Shown here: positions 34,620 to 46,945 of the stretch, piece after piece
Position numbering within the stretch: position 1 is the first letter of the stretch
Layout: each line of letters starts with the position of its first letter
Source: Paralithodes platypus
Lineage: Eukaryota > Arthropoda > Malacostraca > Decapoda > Lithodidae
Direction: 5' to 3'
Assembly: GCA_032716605.1 (NCBI GenBank)
Contig: CM064560.1
Coordinates: 11,437,083-11,501,082, forward strand
Length of the DNA: 64,000 nucleotides
Program-made: the position numbers and the translations under genes
The notes under the pieces: generated by a model
Told to the model about the DNA's origin: nothing
Database searches by the model: none
The model's input: the letters and a program-made list of their open reading frames with translations, nothing else

Positions 34620-36096
34620 CTATATACCAGGTACGAATGTGAGGTTCATATCATATTACAGGACATCACTCTAACAAACGCAGTAGTTACTAAGCTGACT
34701 AGATATTATGGCCGCTCGCTTAGGAGTGGAGAAACCTATGTCTTCAACCCATTTTTGTCATTGGAACTTGTTTGACTTTGGTCAGAGCTACGTATATATA
34801 GCTTTAGGGTGACGTATATTGAGCGGAAATAGCGGGAAAAGCTCCTCCTGGGCGTAATCTTTAACTAGTCGCAATAAAAGAGTATGCCCTGGACAAGTTT
34901 GTAACACTACTTACCAAGTGATGATTCATAATAAGCAGCTTATAAACAAGCACAGGTAGATGTGGTTGGGATGCTGGCAAAGGTATAACTGTACTAGTCA
35001 ATTAACCTGGCTTTCTATTTATAGTGTTTGGAAGCAAAAGCCGTGGTTCGTGTTGGCATTCTGTGGGATATCGAAGATGGTTTCTATTAGTTCCAATTTA
35101 TTATATAATCCAAATTAGTTCCAATAGTTTATTGCTTCACAGGTTGTCGCAGGTCTCCGCCAGCTGTCAACTGTCAATTTCCAGTACAGATTGCAACGCT
35201 CCGTAGGTGCTCCATAGTAGGTACGTTCGTGCTGTTCCGTGTTATACCGTAACTACACCATAACGCCTGCATTTGACAGCAAAATTGGGGTCAAAGTCTC
35301 AGGATTCAACACGATATCCAGTTCGTGGCAAGTCGGCGCGTAGTTCTTGTAGGTAGGAAAGGGGCTTTTAGACTATATTTTCACGAGAAAATCAAATGTG
35401 TGGAAGCATACATTGATTTTTCCCAGCCACATACACTTGAACATATCCTTTCATAGTGCTAAATGATAAGCTAACTAGAAAGTGGTAAAATTATGGAATA
35501 ACTATGTTTAAATATTATTATGCATTTTGCATGGATGAAGGTGTTCTATTTTGAAAGAATCAATTTGCATATATTTTTGCCACATTCTTTAACATATATA
35601 TATAATGATGCTGTAGTTGGAAGGTGTTGGTATTGATACATTTTGTCAACATTGTTGTTTGCATAAATAGAAAGACTGAGTAAACCAACATTTCTTAAAA
35701 ATAAAAAAGTAACTTAATTTAATTATTGAGGGTCCTCAACTACAAAAAGAGTCTTTGTGTTGGAAGTAAAGCAAAGACTGTAATAGTGGATTGAGACATA
35801 CTCTAAAACAACTTTGTCCGGAAAATATATGAATCGTAAGCAAAGCAAATTTAACACCAAAATGGATATAATTGAACTGTAATTGCACCTTGTCTTTAAA
35901 AGCACGGCTATTTACTACCATTTATCTAGGATAGCAAGCTCTTCAACCTCAAGAAGAAAGTTAAATGAAGTCATCAAAAGCGAAATTTAAAGAGCACTAA
36001 GATAACCGTAATTTGTATTCGTTTAGTATTATAGCAAATACATCTCGGTCAATACATATTTAGCTATAGGCTGAAAGGAGACCAGTGGTTAATTAA
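34620..36096. other. AT-rich intron spacer, nothing recognised
   Basis: About 1.5 kb without a supportable gene or element. The overlapping 60-codon frames near 35723-35921 show no family. Confidence 0.5.
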
Positions 36097-36414
36097 GGAG
36101 AGATATCCACTTGAGGGATTTTTTTCTGGACCCCTTTCTCCCTCATGTTTAGCCCCATTGCTTTTGATATTTTAAGACATTCGCACCATAATTAAGAACT
36201 TTCGCCCAATTTCTGTCAATTTCAAGACCTTTCATGCAATTTAGGTGTCCATGTTTTCCTGGCGAGCGATAGCGAGCCTGTAATTTAAGAGGAACCGGCC
36301 TTTGGCCGGGAAATTTTTTCTACCGAAAAATGTACACATTTATATTGAAAGGGGGCCTAGAGGGTGACATTTTAAGCTTGATGGAGGTCTAGGGAACTAA
36401 CTAAAAACCTCCCC
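36097..36414 (+). mobile_element. TTAA MITE family P4, copy 3 (318 bp)
   Basis: Flanked by TTAA at 36093-36096 and 36415-36418. The right end is CCTCCCC; the left end has decayed to GGAGAG. It contains the conserved TGGCGAGCGATAGCGAGCCTG and CCGGCCTTTGGCCGG blocks. Confidence 0.8.
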
Positions 36415-36611
36415 TTAAATAATTAGTACTAATAATTGCTTCTAGGAAGACTGAAGGGCACCAGATAATAAGAACTAAACTGCCTATGCAAGGCGCGGAC
36501 AGTATGGGCTGTACACCATTGAACATAAATAAAACTTAGGTGTTTCTACTTGACCTTGATAAGATTGAATAAAGTGAGGAATTCACATAGACACTGATTC
36601 ATACAACTTAC

Positions 36612-36801
36612 CCACAATGATAGGATCTCCATGTATCGATGCAGGATAATGGAGGTTGACAAGACACATTAGTGCAGGCAGACGGTGTGATACATCCTCC
36701 CTCTACTCCTTGGAACACACTGGCCTGGCCCCACTCTGTGTTGTTGGTCACGGGAGGCAGAGGCACACTTCGACCACAAATTCGAAGATCGTCAATGCAA
36801 C
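36612..36801 (-). CDS. CadN-like: neural-cadherin-like gene: exon with end of laminin-G and Cys-rich start
   Basis: 190 bp exon on the minus strand. The acceptor ATGCTTGCAG precedes 36801; the donor GTAAGT begins at 36611. Entry is phase 1 and exit phase 2. It encodes CIDDLRICGRSVPLPP, the closing strand of a laminin-G domain with its typical Cys-x-x-x-Leu-Arg turn. WGQASVFQGVEGGC and SCQPPLSCIDTWRSYHC follow, the Cys-rich lead into the EGF region of the next exon. The order and the C-(I/V)-D-x-W-R spacing match neural cadherins of arthropods as I remember them. This exon lies between the gypsy nest and the 34 kb SINE cluster. Confidence 0.88.
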
Positions 36802-37469
36802 CTGCAAGCATTGGGGATAACACGTATTCTGATTTGTAAACCAAAACCAGTAACCTTTATACAATGAAAATATACACAGCAAGTGAAGGCCTGTTTATTC
36901 AGTAAAATTCTTCTGACTATATGGCTAGAATATTTGTTTCTGATCTTCATTCAATAGTTACTCTCATGTAAGAAAAGAAAATTAATACGTTAACCATATC
37001 TGTTTGGCTTTTGACTAACCATAAGCAATTCATACCACCCTTTCAACATTCCAGGCATTGTCTACATTTCTATTTTCTTTGCTGGAGTAAAAATACGTGT
37101 TAATCGTAATTTAGTTAATAGGCGATACAATTAAAAGCATTGAGTATAGATAGGTGGGTATTTTATCTAATTTATCACCTTTGGTAGGGATACAAAATTT
37201 AACAATTACTTATACTTACCTAGGGTGAGTAATACACTGCAATTTATGATATTCATATACCAAACTATTACATATTTAGAAAGTAGTGGTGCTTGAGTGA
37301 TATTGCTAATGAGCTGGTAATCTTAAAGTTTCGTGTTCAAGTCTTGATATGAAAATGAGAAGATATTATTGGGATAGAATTTGTGATGTACTTCATTATC
37401 TGTACTTTTCCACACAGCTCACCGACACACCATAAAATAACATCCTTGTTGTTCCCATTACAAAAACAT
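36802..37469. other. intron spacer, nothing recognised
   Basis: AT-rich sequence up to the gypsy 5' LTR. No supportable feature. Confidence 0.4.
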
Positions 37470-37898
37470 TGTTATGCCCAGTGTTAAATTAGCTGCAATA
37501 GAAGCAACCCCTATAAAAACAGCAGTCACCACGAGTAATAGCACAACCAACAAGAGCGTGAGGGTAAAAGGACGCATGAACCACTCACGAGCATTACCTA
37601 AGGAGCATTCCTGCCACGAGGGTTCTGGTCAGACCCCTTCTTCACACCTAGGTGCTCTATTATCAGGACCAACAGAGAGAAAGGGAAACCATCAATGCCC
37701 TTGCTGCTCTAGGAGGAGAAGATCCCGGCCTACCAGTAAAAGTTGTGACTATGGCAGGAAAAGTGAGAGAAGCCCCTTCTCCCACACGAGGCTCGATGCT
37801 CGTCCTCCAGGTCACTCGACTGGATCCAAGCCTAAGTTCGAAACAAGGTCTCCTCCTAAGTATTTTACTAGGGTAAATTCAATGCTCGATGCTAGAAT
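37470..37898 (+). repeat. gypsy 5' LTR
   Basis: Starts TGTTATGCCC and aligns to 51574-52012 up to GATGCTAGAAT. The following TGGTGAC could be the primer binding site. The open frame from 37474 across it is not a gene of its own. Confidence 0.85.
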
Positions 37899-38084
37899 GG
37901 TGACTTTTGCAACTAACCAGTGTAACCTCTTGTTCCTGAGAATCACCTCTACAGTGCCTGCTGTTAGGATTGGTCCGAGACCTCCTTGGGATCGCGGTTC
38001 GATACCTTTCCCTTTCGAGTCTAAGGATTTGTATTCAACATTCTACAGTTCAGATTATGTAATGGGCCAGCCACATTCTTCTGA

Positions 38085-38420
38085 CTGATGGAATCCATTT
38101 TGAAAGGGCTAACGTGGGAGCATGTTTTGCATATTTAGACGACGTAATCGTGTTCAGTAAATCCTGGGCTGAACAACTATCTCAACTTAGCAGGTTTTTC
38201 AAAGAAATTGCGAGGCAGTTTTAAAATTAAAACCCATCAAATATAGGCTATTATGTGTAGAGATACTGTTAATCTGTGGCACACCATATCCGCCAAAGGT
38301 ATCGCACCTGACCCGCAGAAACTCCACGCACTATCAAGCATCACCACCCTGAAAGGGATTCGATCCTTCTTAGGACTTACGTCCTACTACAGGAGGTTTG
38401 TGAAAGGCTTCGCAACCATT
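38085..38420 (+). pseudogene. gypsy RT fragment (YLDD and connection)
   Basis: It reads ACFAYLDDVIVFSKSWAEQL in one frame, the Ty3/gypsy catalytic box. After a frameshift it reads GIAPDPQKLHALSSITT and IRSFLGLTSYYRRFVKGFATI (38310-38420), the RT-RNase H connection. The reading continues as VKPLHDLAKKE at 41367, across the inserted Jockey-like element. Confidence 0.85.
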
Positions 38421-41364
38421 CCGACCATAAACTTATCTCTGTCACCTGTCCTATCTCTCCAGTACAGCCACCCGATCCTCCTAGCCGGCGGCGCTTGTGG
38501 CACTTTGGCGCTGCCGACTGGGAGGCTCTTCGGCAGTACTTCTTTGATTTCCCATGGAATTATTTCTGCTTCCATGGCCGAGGACCCTCGGAGAGTGCTG
38601 AACGCATTACCGAGGTAATCCTATCGGGCATGGAAGCATACATTCCATTCTCTTTCTCTCAGACTAATGCTAAAATCTTGGTTTACTCACGCCTGTTCTA
38701 CTGCTGTCCGCAATAAGGAGGAAGCATTCAAACGGTACCGACGCCTTAAAACTCAAGACTCTCATTCTTCATATGTTTCTGCCCGGAATCAAGCCAAATC
38801 TGTTCTTCGACTTGCCAAACACTCTTTCATCAATAATAAATGCACTGAACTATCCAACTCTAGCTCTTCCCAAGCTTTCTGGCATCTAGCCAAAAACCTC
38901 TCCAACAATTTCTCTTCCTCGTCTTTCCCTCCCCTTTCCCACTCTGATGGCACAACCATCACTTCTTCCTCTGACAAAGCTAAACTCTTCGCTCAAACTT
39001 TTGCTAGAAACTCCACCTTGGATGATTCCGGTGCTATTCCTCCCTCTCTGCCCTCCTCTCTCTTACTTATGCCTACTATCCTAATCTCTTCTAAAGATGT
39101 ACTTTCTACCCTCTCTGGGCTTAACACTAATAAGGCGTACGGTCCGGACGGTGTTCCTCCTGTTGTTCTCAAAAACTGTGCTTCCGTGCTGACTCCCTGC
39201 CTAGGCAAACTCTTTCGTCTCTGTCTATCCTCTAACGTCTTCCCTTCATGCTGGAAGTTTGCTCACATTCAACCTGTCCCAAAGAAGGGTGACCGCTCTC
39301 AACCCTCCAACTATCGTCCAATTGCTCTTATCTCTTGTCTTTCTAAAGTTTTTGAAACTATTCTTGCTTCCAAATTTCTTAAGCATTTCTCTTCTCATAA
39401 TCTGCTCTCAGATCGCCAGTATGGCTTCCTTAACCTGACAAGCGCACGTAGGTGCTAGGGTAGTTATTTGTGCATTTCTAGCCCTGGATTCTGACAGAAT
39501 TCGTTATATTTACAATATAAACCATTATTTGTTTTCGGTATGCTTTTATTTTACATATATGATGTATATATGAACCTTCAAGAGTGCTAAAATAAGTGGG
39601 AAAAGCATTTGGGTGGTGAAAAACGAAGATATTGGCCACCCGGTCATAATCTCAGGCGAGAGAGAGACAGGCAGCCTTCCCCTCTCGCTGTCTGGGAGTC
39701 AACTGAGAAGAGCGGGGCGGTGTGTGCCGGTGTCTGGGTGTTGCATAACGATCTTTTATGCAACCCACTTGTTCTACATTATCGCGGGAGAGAAAAATAA
39801 CCGATAAATGATGATAATAAGAGGAAAAATAGGTGATAATTGAGGAGGGGAGGGAGGGGGGAATAAGGTGGGGAAGGAGGGGAGGGGGTGGGTGAGATTT
39901 ACATGGATGAGTACTGGAGGGGAATTATCTCACCTAGAGACAAATTCCTTTGTTTTGATAGGCCCTTTTTTTTTATGGAAGGCTTTTTTTATGGTCCTGC
40001 TTCCGTGAGGCCTATCGCGTTCCCTATAGGAAGCCTTCCGTGAGGCCTATCGCGCTTGCCGGGTTAAGGGTCGCTCTACTGGTGATCTTCTTTCATATCT
40101 TACTAACTCTTGGTCATCCTCCTTCCGGGACTTCGGTGAGACTTTTTCTATTGCACTAGACATATCGAAAGCCTTCGATAGAGTCTGGCATAAATCTTTA
40201 ATTTCTAAACTACCCTCCTTCGGTTTCTATCCCTCCATCTGTGCCTTTGTCTCTAATTTCCTTTCCGGCCGTTCCATAGCCGCGGTTGTGGACGGCCATT
40301 GTTCACTTCCTCATCCTATAAACTCCGGTGTTCCTCAGGGCTCTGTCCTATCTCCTATTCTCATTCTAATTTTTATAAATGATCTCCTTAACTGTACCTT
40401 AATTCCCATCCATTCATACGCAGACGACTCAACCTTACACTACTCCATTAGTTTTTCAGAACGCCCCAGCCAGCAATCCCTCAACGACAAACGTAATGAA
40501 GCCATAGAACTCTTAAATTCTGATCTAAATACTATTTCCAATTGGGGCAGAGAAAACCTTGTTAACTTTAATGCTTCCAAAACCCAATTTCTCCATCTAT
40601 CTACCCGTCAGGATCTCCCAGCGGACTATCCCTTATTCTTCAACAATACAAAAATCAACCCTTCATCTTCTCTCAATATTCTTGGTGTCTCTTTTTCTTC
40701 TGCTCTCATTTGGAAGGACCATATTACCAGTCTTGCTAAGGCAGCCTCCCAGAAGCTGGGTGTGCTCAACCGCCTTAGGGGGTTCTTTTCCCCTGCACAG
40801 CTTCTTGCTCTGTACAGGGGCATAGTGCGCCCTTGTATTGAGTATTGTTCACATGTGTGGGGAGGTTCCTCTCACACCGCTCTCCTAGACAAAGTTGAAA
40901 GGAAGGCCTTTCGTATCATTAACTCCCGTCCACTCACCAACTCTCTGCAATCTCTCTCTCTCCGCCGCAATGTTGCATCTCTCTCGCTATTCTATCGCTA
41001 CTATAATAATCAGTGTTCCTCAGAGCTATCCCAGTGCATACCACCTCCTTTACGTAGGGCACGTGGTACCCGTCTTGCAACTCAATCCCACCCCTACTCT
41101 GTGCAACTCTCCAACCCAAGAGTGAAACGTTACTCTCAAACTTTCTTCTACTCAACAGCTGAGCTCTGGAACTCTCTCCCAGAATCAGTCTTTCCCTCTT
41201 CCTATGACTTAAATTGCTTCAAACTCCGTGTGTCCAGGCATTTTGGCTCGAACGTCCCTTGATTTTGGCCCTGTCACTCTTTCAACTATGGGGGAGGCAC
41301 TCGCTATAGGCAGTTATGCCTTTTGCCTCCCTCAATCACATAGAAAAAAAAAAAAAAAAAAAAA
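38421..41364 (+). mobile_element. Jockey-like LINE inside gypsy pol, itself split by a TTAA MITE
   Basis: The 5'-truncated element begins inside the endonuclease (HLWHFGAADWE linker near 38490). A 263-codon open stretch covers 38667-39458 (NLSNNFSSSSFPPL, YGPDGVPPVVLKN, DRSQPSNYRPIALIS). The MITE 39434-40063 interrupts at TTAA. The reading resumes at 40068 (GDLLSYLTNSW, ALDISKAFDRVWHKSLISK) with a 324-codon open stretch 40288-41262. That stretch carries [21 protein letters not shown] and the whole C-terminal part to the stop. Poly(A) is at 41344-41364. This is the best preserved Jockey-like RT in the window: apart from the MITE and the missing 5' part it has few lesions. Confidence 0.9.
39434..40063 (+). 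mobile_element. TTAA MITE family P2 (630 bp) inside the Jockey-like RT
   Basis: TTAA lies at 39430-39433 and 40064-40067, while the uninterrupted Jockey-like sequence at 31868-31890 shows the same position without an insert. The ends are inverted repeats CCTGACAAGCGC and CCCGGCAAGCGC (10 of 12 match). No ORF of its own is recognised; the frames at 39609-39807 have no family signature. Confidence 0.9.
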
Positions 41365-42923
41365 TTGTCAAGCCCTTACACGACCTGGCAAAAAAAGAAG
41401 ATAATTTTACGTGGACAACTGAAAGACTGCAAGCTTTCGAGACCCTGAAAGGAACACCTAATTAATGACCCCACTGTTGAATTCCCAGACTACAACCAAT
41501 CGTTCCGCCTCTACACAGATGTATCCTTACCTTAGTAGGGATAGACGTCTTCCTCAGTCAAATCAGAAAACGAGAACATCTCATTGCGTGTGCCAGCCGG
41601 ACGTTAACCCCCACCGAGGTTAATTACGTGGCTACCAAGTGTGAATGTTTAGGGGTAATCTGGGCCCTCCAACACTTCGGGGCATACTTGATCGGTGCTC
41701 ACGTGTCCAACCTAACTGACCACCAGTCCCTACAATGGCTCCATAGATCAGAGACCAATAATGCTTTGGTGGTGAGATGGAAAGAGACCCTCGAATTGGT
41801 TCGATTTTTAAATATATTATAGACAAGGCAAATTGCACTCAAACGCCGATGCCCTATCGAGACTACCAATCAAGTCAATCTCTACCGAAACACCGACGCT
41901 CATGAAACAGTGGGAGGATCAAAAGAAACCCGAATGGATGCCACACCATGAGTTCAAAAATTTAGAAAGAATAGGCGACTTACTCTACACTGCCTCGGGA
42001 TGTATAGTGGCAGCACCTAACCAAGCTGAGGAATTAATGAAGACTCTGCATGAACACAATGGCATACATCTCCGATAATAAAAAGTAGTCCAGAAATTCA
42101 ACGCCATTTACTGGACATCCAATACCACTGAAGTAGCAAAACAAATAATCGAATCGTGTAGAGCATGTGCCCTAAAAAAAAAGACACCACCAGGACCCAA
42201 GGAACAACAGGCAACAATGCCTTGGCAACTTTTTGTACTCAACGTGATGGGGCTCATACCCTCTAAAGCCTCCAAGAAATATGTCATCACTTTCATTGAT
42301 ACATATTCCAAATTCCTCACTGCCTGTCCTGCAAAAGAACACACCTCCTTCGCAGTTACTGAAGCCATGTTGAACCATGTGTTTCCCTAGTTCGGTCTAC
42401 CCCAAGCAATCCATTTTGTTAATACTATCGAATTTGTAGGTTAAGTCTGGCAAGAATTATCTACACAATTTGGGTACAAAATATCTCGCTCCTCACCATA
42501 CTGGCCAAAAGGGAATAGCATCTGCGAACGGAGTCATCAAAGTCTTGCCATCCAGCTAAGAAAAAGACTAGTGGCACTAAATTCTGATGATTAGCCTGCC
42601 CAAGTTAAGATAATTCAATAGGGAATGAATTCCTGCCCACAGGAAGATGGCATTACCTCCCATGAACGTGTGTTTGGCGAGCCCATTCTACTATATACCT
42701 TACTGTCACCTAGCAACCACCCCATTGACAACCACCGACAAGAACAACTCCTTACACCATCACAAAAATTGCCTACCAATTAAAATATTGCCAAAATTTC
42801 AAGCAAGATGAGCCGCCCCGGACAGCCCCTACAGTCCGGGTGAATAGTTGATGGTATGCAAACTTCAACCCAGATACTCGGGACCTTTCATCATTCATCA
42901 AGTGACTAACCCTTACCAATTAC
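41365..42923 (+). pseudogene. gypsy RNase H and integrase, degraded
   Basis: The RNase H part: FRLYTDVS, ECLGVIWALQHFGAYL and SNLTDHQSLQWL (41500-41750). The integrase follows with a zinc-binding region (ESCRACALKKKT near 42150; the His pair region near 42050 is damaged), the catalytic core VITFIDTYSKF (about 42290) and NSICERSHQSL (about 42515). The second catalytic Asp position reads VNTIEF (Asn instead of Asp). The C-terminal [17 protein letters not shown] follows, cut at 42923 by the L2-like insertion. Several stops. Inactive. Confidence 0.82.
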
Positions 42924-43528
42924 CTTCGACAAAAGTTCCCCACAAACGTTTACTGCTAAAACTAAAAGCGCATGGAATACAAGACGGTGTGCTGAAGTGA
43001 TAGAAAATTGGCTCCGCGACAGAAAGCAAAGAGTAGTCATAAATGGTAAGGTATCTAAACGGACCAATGTAAGTAGCGGGGTACCCCAGGGATCGGTACT
43101 AGGACCAATTCTCTTTCTAATTTACATAAACGACATAGATGAAGGTCTCACCTGTACAACCCTCATCTTACCTGTACATTAGTGTACAATATCAACATTT
43201 GCTGACGATACAAAAATCGCAAATAGCGTACTCTCAAAAGAACAAGTTGACGATATGCAACACAATCTAGATAAGTTGTCACGTTGGGCCCTAATTTGGC
43301 AAATGAGTTTCAATGCGGATAAATGTAAAGTACTACATATCGGATACCAAAATGAGAAAGCAAACTATTCGATGAATGGCACTCAGCTTAACCCGGCAAG
43401 TGCTGCAAGACTCTTAAAAGTTTCCCCGGGTGACTGCGGAAGACTCTTAAGATCCAGGTTTTTAAATACGTACCAAAACCGCGGGCTTACAGTCAGGCGG
43501 CTACAAATTGGTGTGGGTGTAGTACTAC

Positions 43529-46319
43529 TTGGCAATTCTCGATACAACCACCCCGTACGCTCGGGCCGCGCGCGTACAAGCAGTACACGCCAGTACACAA
43601 GCACTAGCTATGGAGCCCAGACGTCCCTCACGCTCGTGCCCTGATGACACAACCAGCCCTCTTTCTGGTGGTGTCAGCGGCCGTGGAAGGCAGAGAGTGG
43701 CTGCCAGAAACCCAAGCTACCATCACGACACTCCATATAGCTCGGAAGACGAAGCAGCCGCACGTAAAGTACGTAAAACACGTGCAAGCAGGGGCAGTGC
43801 ACAGAGGTCATTGGCCTTTTGGGACACTGCCACCACCACCCAGGCAACTGCTACCACCACTGCCACCCCTGCCACCAGTAGCACCGATGCAGGAGGCTGC
43901 CCTGGGGCTGCAGGTCCTGCGGGGGCCACTAGGAGAAAAGGGACTGGCGTAGGTAAAAAAACTTGTACGCCTGCCACTGTCACCCTGCCACCACCACCAC
44001 CACCACCACCACCACCACCAGCCGCCTCTGCTGCCCCTGCCGACGCCGCCCCTGGAGGCCCTTCTGTCCCTGCCCAAGGGAAAAGGGAAAGGGAAAGGGA
44101 AAGGGAATGGGGCGACAGGGACAACAATTATATTGCCTGCGTCCATGACCTCTGCACCACCCACCACTGCTGGACCTGCCGACGCCGCCTCTGCCGGCCC
44201 TTCTGTCCCTGCCGGCCCTTCTGCCCCTGCCCAAGGGAAAGGGAAAGGGAAAGGGGCGACAGGGACAACAATTATATTGCCTGCGTCCAGGACCTCTGCA
44301 CCACCCACCACTGCTGGACCTGCCGACGCCGCCCCTGCCGGCCCTTCTGCCCCTGCCCACAAGACACCTGCACGTGTTAGTAGACGGATGAGGACCCTAA
44401 CACCATCAAAATACGACGCCCTGCTGTTTGGGGATTCCCAGGATGTTGACAGCCAGGAGTACGACGCCGACGCCTTAGCACGGGAGCGTGGGTTTGGGGG
44501 GGGGTGGAGTGGATAGTGGCAGTGAGTCAGACGAAGGTGAAGAAAATGAAGAAGGGCGTCCTTCTAGTGGTGAGGAGGGTGATGATGAAGTGTTGTATCG
44601 CGAGCATGACAGTGATTTGTCTGATGGTGGCGCACACGCAGACGAAATTCCAATCCACGACGCCAACATTCATACGTTTGTGTGGTCTGACGGGGCTGAT
44701 TTTGTGCCTGACATGCCCCAGTTTGATGCTGGTAGGTCAGGTACAACTGCTGACTGGCCCTGTGACAACGACGCAAACGAGATGGATTTCTTCCTTGCTT
44801 TTTTTGGACATGGAGATAATGACGTACATAGTTGCCCAAACAAACGCCTACTACAGGTGGGTGTTTGGCAGACTGGATGTCCTTTCTCCAAAAGCGAGAA
44901 TACGAGGCTGGGTTGATACGACTGTGAATGAGTTCATGACGTTCTTTGCCTTGTTGTTCCTCATGCCTCTTTGCAAGAAGCATGTGCTACAACATTATTG
45001 GAAGCATGACCCTCTCATCGCCACCCCAACTTTCAATAAGTACATGACTCGTGACAGATTTTTGTTGCTGCTAAGATTTATGCACTTTGCAGACAACGAA
45101 AATCCTAACAGGATTGACAGGATATGGAAATTTCGGGAGGTGTTCACCATGTTGTTGGCGAGGTACAATAAATACTTTTACCCCTTCCTCAATTTGGTGA
45201 TTAATGAGTCGCTCGTGCTCTTCGAAGGACGTCTTGTTTTCAAGCAGTATATCCCCTTGAAGAGGCATAGGTTTGGAATCAAGCTCTTCGTGTTGTGCGA
45301 CTGTGAGACAGGTATAGTGCTGGACATGATCGTGTATACAGGAACTGACATTGACATACCAAAAGTTGCTGCCAATGACCCCATGGGCATGTCAGGTGCC
45401 ATCGTCAAGAAAATGTTGGCACCTTACCTGGGCAATGGCCACGTCTTGTACACTGACAATTGGTATACTTCTGCTCTCTGCCAGTTTCTTCATGACAACC
45501 AAACGGGGTCATGTGGGACTGTCAGAAAGACAAGAAAGTTTATGCCCAAGTTCGCAGATAATGTCATTCCTCTTTCAAATCCCTCCTCCAGCGACACACC
45601 TTCTGACGACGAACTGGTCCAGGAACACTGCGAGAGGCATATCCGAAGAAGGCGACGAAGGGGGCAGAAATACAAACAACTGGAAAAGTCCGGGAAAGTG
45701 GTAGCGCTGAAGTGGAAAGACAAAAGAGACGTTCACCTGCTTTCGACAGTCCACACAGGTGCCCAGGTGGACTCTGGTAAAGTCCACTACCGAACAAAGA
45801 AGATCATCCATAAGCCCGACTTGGTAGTGGACTACACCAAGAACATGCGCCTGGTGGACAAGTCTGATTGTCAACTGGCAGGTGTTGAGTGTCTGAGGAA
45901 GACTGTTAAGTGGTATCACAAGCTCTTCCTCCACTTAGTTGACATCACGATGCTCAACGCCTACAACTTGTGGTTGGTCAAGAGAGATATGGCACAAAAT
46001 CAAAAACTCAAAATTCAGGGAATTTGTCTACAACGTGTCATATCAACTCCTGACGAAGTATGGCACCCCCACTCACAGGCGTACGTCATGGGGTGGGAAT
46101 CACGTCCCTGACCGCATCCAGGTGGGGGTGGAAAGACACTTCCCAATCCACACGGAACTGGTTGGCACTCGTCACAGGCAGCTGAAGTGTCACGTCTGCA
46201 TAAACACCTCCAGGAGAGCCCCAACAACAAAAAAAGTCACCACAATGTGCCACGAGTGCAAGGTTGCACTCTGCTTGGGGGACTGCTTCAGGGACTACCA
46301 TATGTATAAGCACAACTGA
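43529..46319 (+). pseudogene. piggyBac transposase, multiple frameshifts and a lost catalytic Asp
   Basis: Order: a low-complexity N-terminal region rich in Thr, Pro and Ala with a 13-proline-class run (about 43990); an acidic segment (SGSESDEGEENEE, about 44515); the piggyBac N-terminal domain (FVWSDGADFVPDMPQFDAG, about 44675); and the DDE_Tnp_1_7 core. A C-terminal Cys-rich zinc ribbon (CHVC, then CHECKVALCLGDCF) ends at 46319. The reading frame shifts at a GGGAAA repeat (about 44080), at a G-run (about 44497), at a T-run (about 44804) and near 46005. Three of these four are in simple repeats, so some could be sequencing errors. In the core the usual (I/V)DE at the first catalytic position reads VINES (about 45200), Asp to Asn. 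The second Asp (YTDNWYTS, about 45460) and the later VDKSD (about 45855) are present. Confidence 0.9.
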
Positions 46320-46624
46320 GTTCCGCCCCCTTCCCTGGACTCGTGCCCTACCTTACCTGACCTAACTTAGACCTAACTGAACTGATCACGCTACCTCATA
46401 ATTTTAGATACAAAGATGTCCCTGTGATATGCCTTTTTTCATTATATAAATATGTCTTTTATTATTTAGTTTATAAGTTTCAAAGATGTCCATGTGATAT
46501 GCCTTTTTGTTCACTATATCAATATACATGTTTGTTATAGCCAATATTTATATATCTTATTGTAAAAAAATCATTATGTTTCAATAAATCCTGTCCAACC
46601 TACTTATAAGATGATAATAAAAAA

Positions 46625-46707
46625 ACAAGGTCATGTCATTGTATTCTTGCAATATGATATATTCTATGAATATTTCATATTGCTTGAATACAATGACATG
46701 ATCTTGT
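46625..46707. other. long imperfect hairpin in the piggyBac 3' region
   Basis: Arms 46625-46657 and 46675-46707, 33 bases each, are complementary with about three mismatches around a 17-base loop. It lies about 300 bp after the transposase stop. It could be a foldback in the transcript, a very small MITE or a small-RNA precursor; the sequence alone does not decide. Confidence 0.75.
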
Positions 46708-46744
46708 AAAAAAAAAAATGTATCAAAACATTTCTAAACAGTAT

Positions 46745-46850
46745 AAAACCTTCCCCATAACCCCCTCCTGGATTCGATCCCACTGCCCTGCAATACTTTG
46801 AGATTTCCAATCCGTCACCATACTGACTAGGCCACAGCAGCTCATACAAT
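46745..46850 (-). mobile_element. tRNA-derived SINE head inside piggyBac
   Basis: Minus strand: A-box-like TGGCCTAGTCAGTATGGTG (46835-46817) and B box GGGATCGAATCC (46781-46770). The arms do not form a good cloverleaf. The body length is unclear. Confidence 0.6.
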
Positions 46851-46911
46851 ATGTCACTCAAATCTTTGTGTCTACAATCGAGATGACAATATATCACACA
46901 AAAATATATTT

Positions 46912-46945
46912 ATCCCACCAATTTACTTTTGTAAATTGATGGGAT
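46912..46945. other. short hairpin
   Basis: TCCCACCAATTTAC and GTAAATTGATGGGA pair with one mismatch around a 4-base loop, close to the SINE head in the piggyBac element. No T-run or gene link. Confidence 0.6.

Noticed and set aside
37474..38088. 204-codon ORF as an independent gene
   Set aside because: Most of it is the gypsy 5' LTR, which is repeated at 51574-52012 with the frame broken; the remainder is leader sequence.
43808..44362. Minus-strand ORFs rich in Gly, Ala, Val and Trp
   Set aside because: Shadows of the proline/GGGAAA-repeat N-terminal region of the piggyBac transposase.
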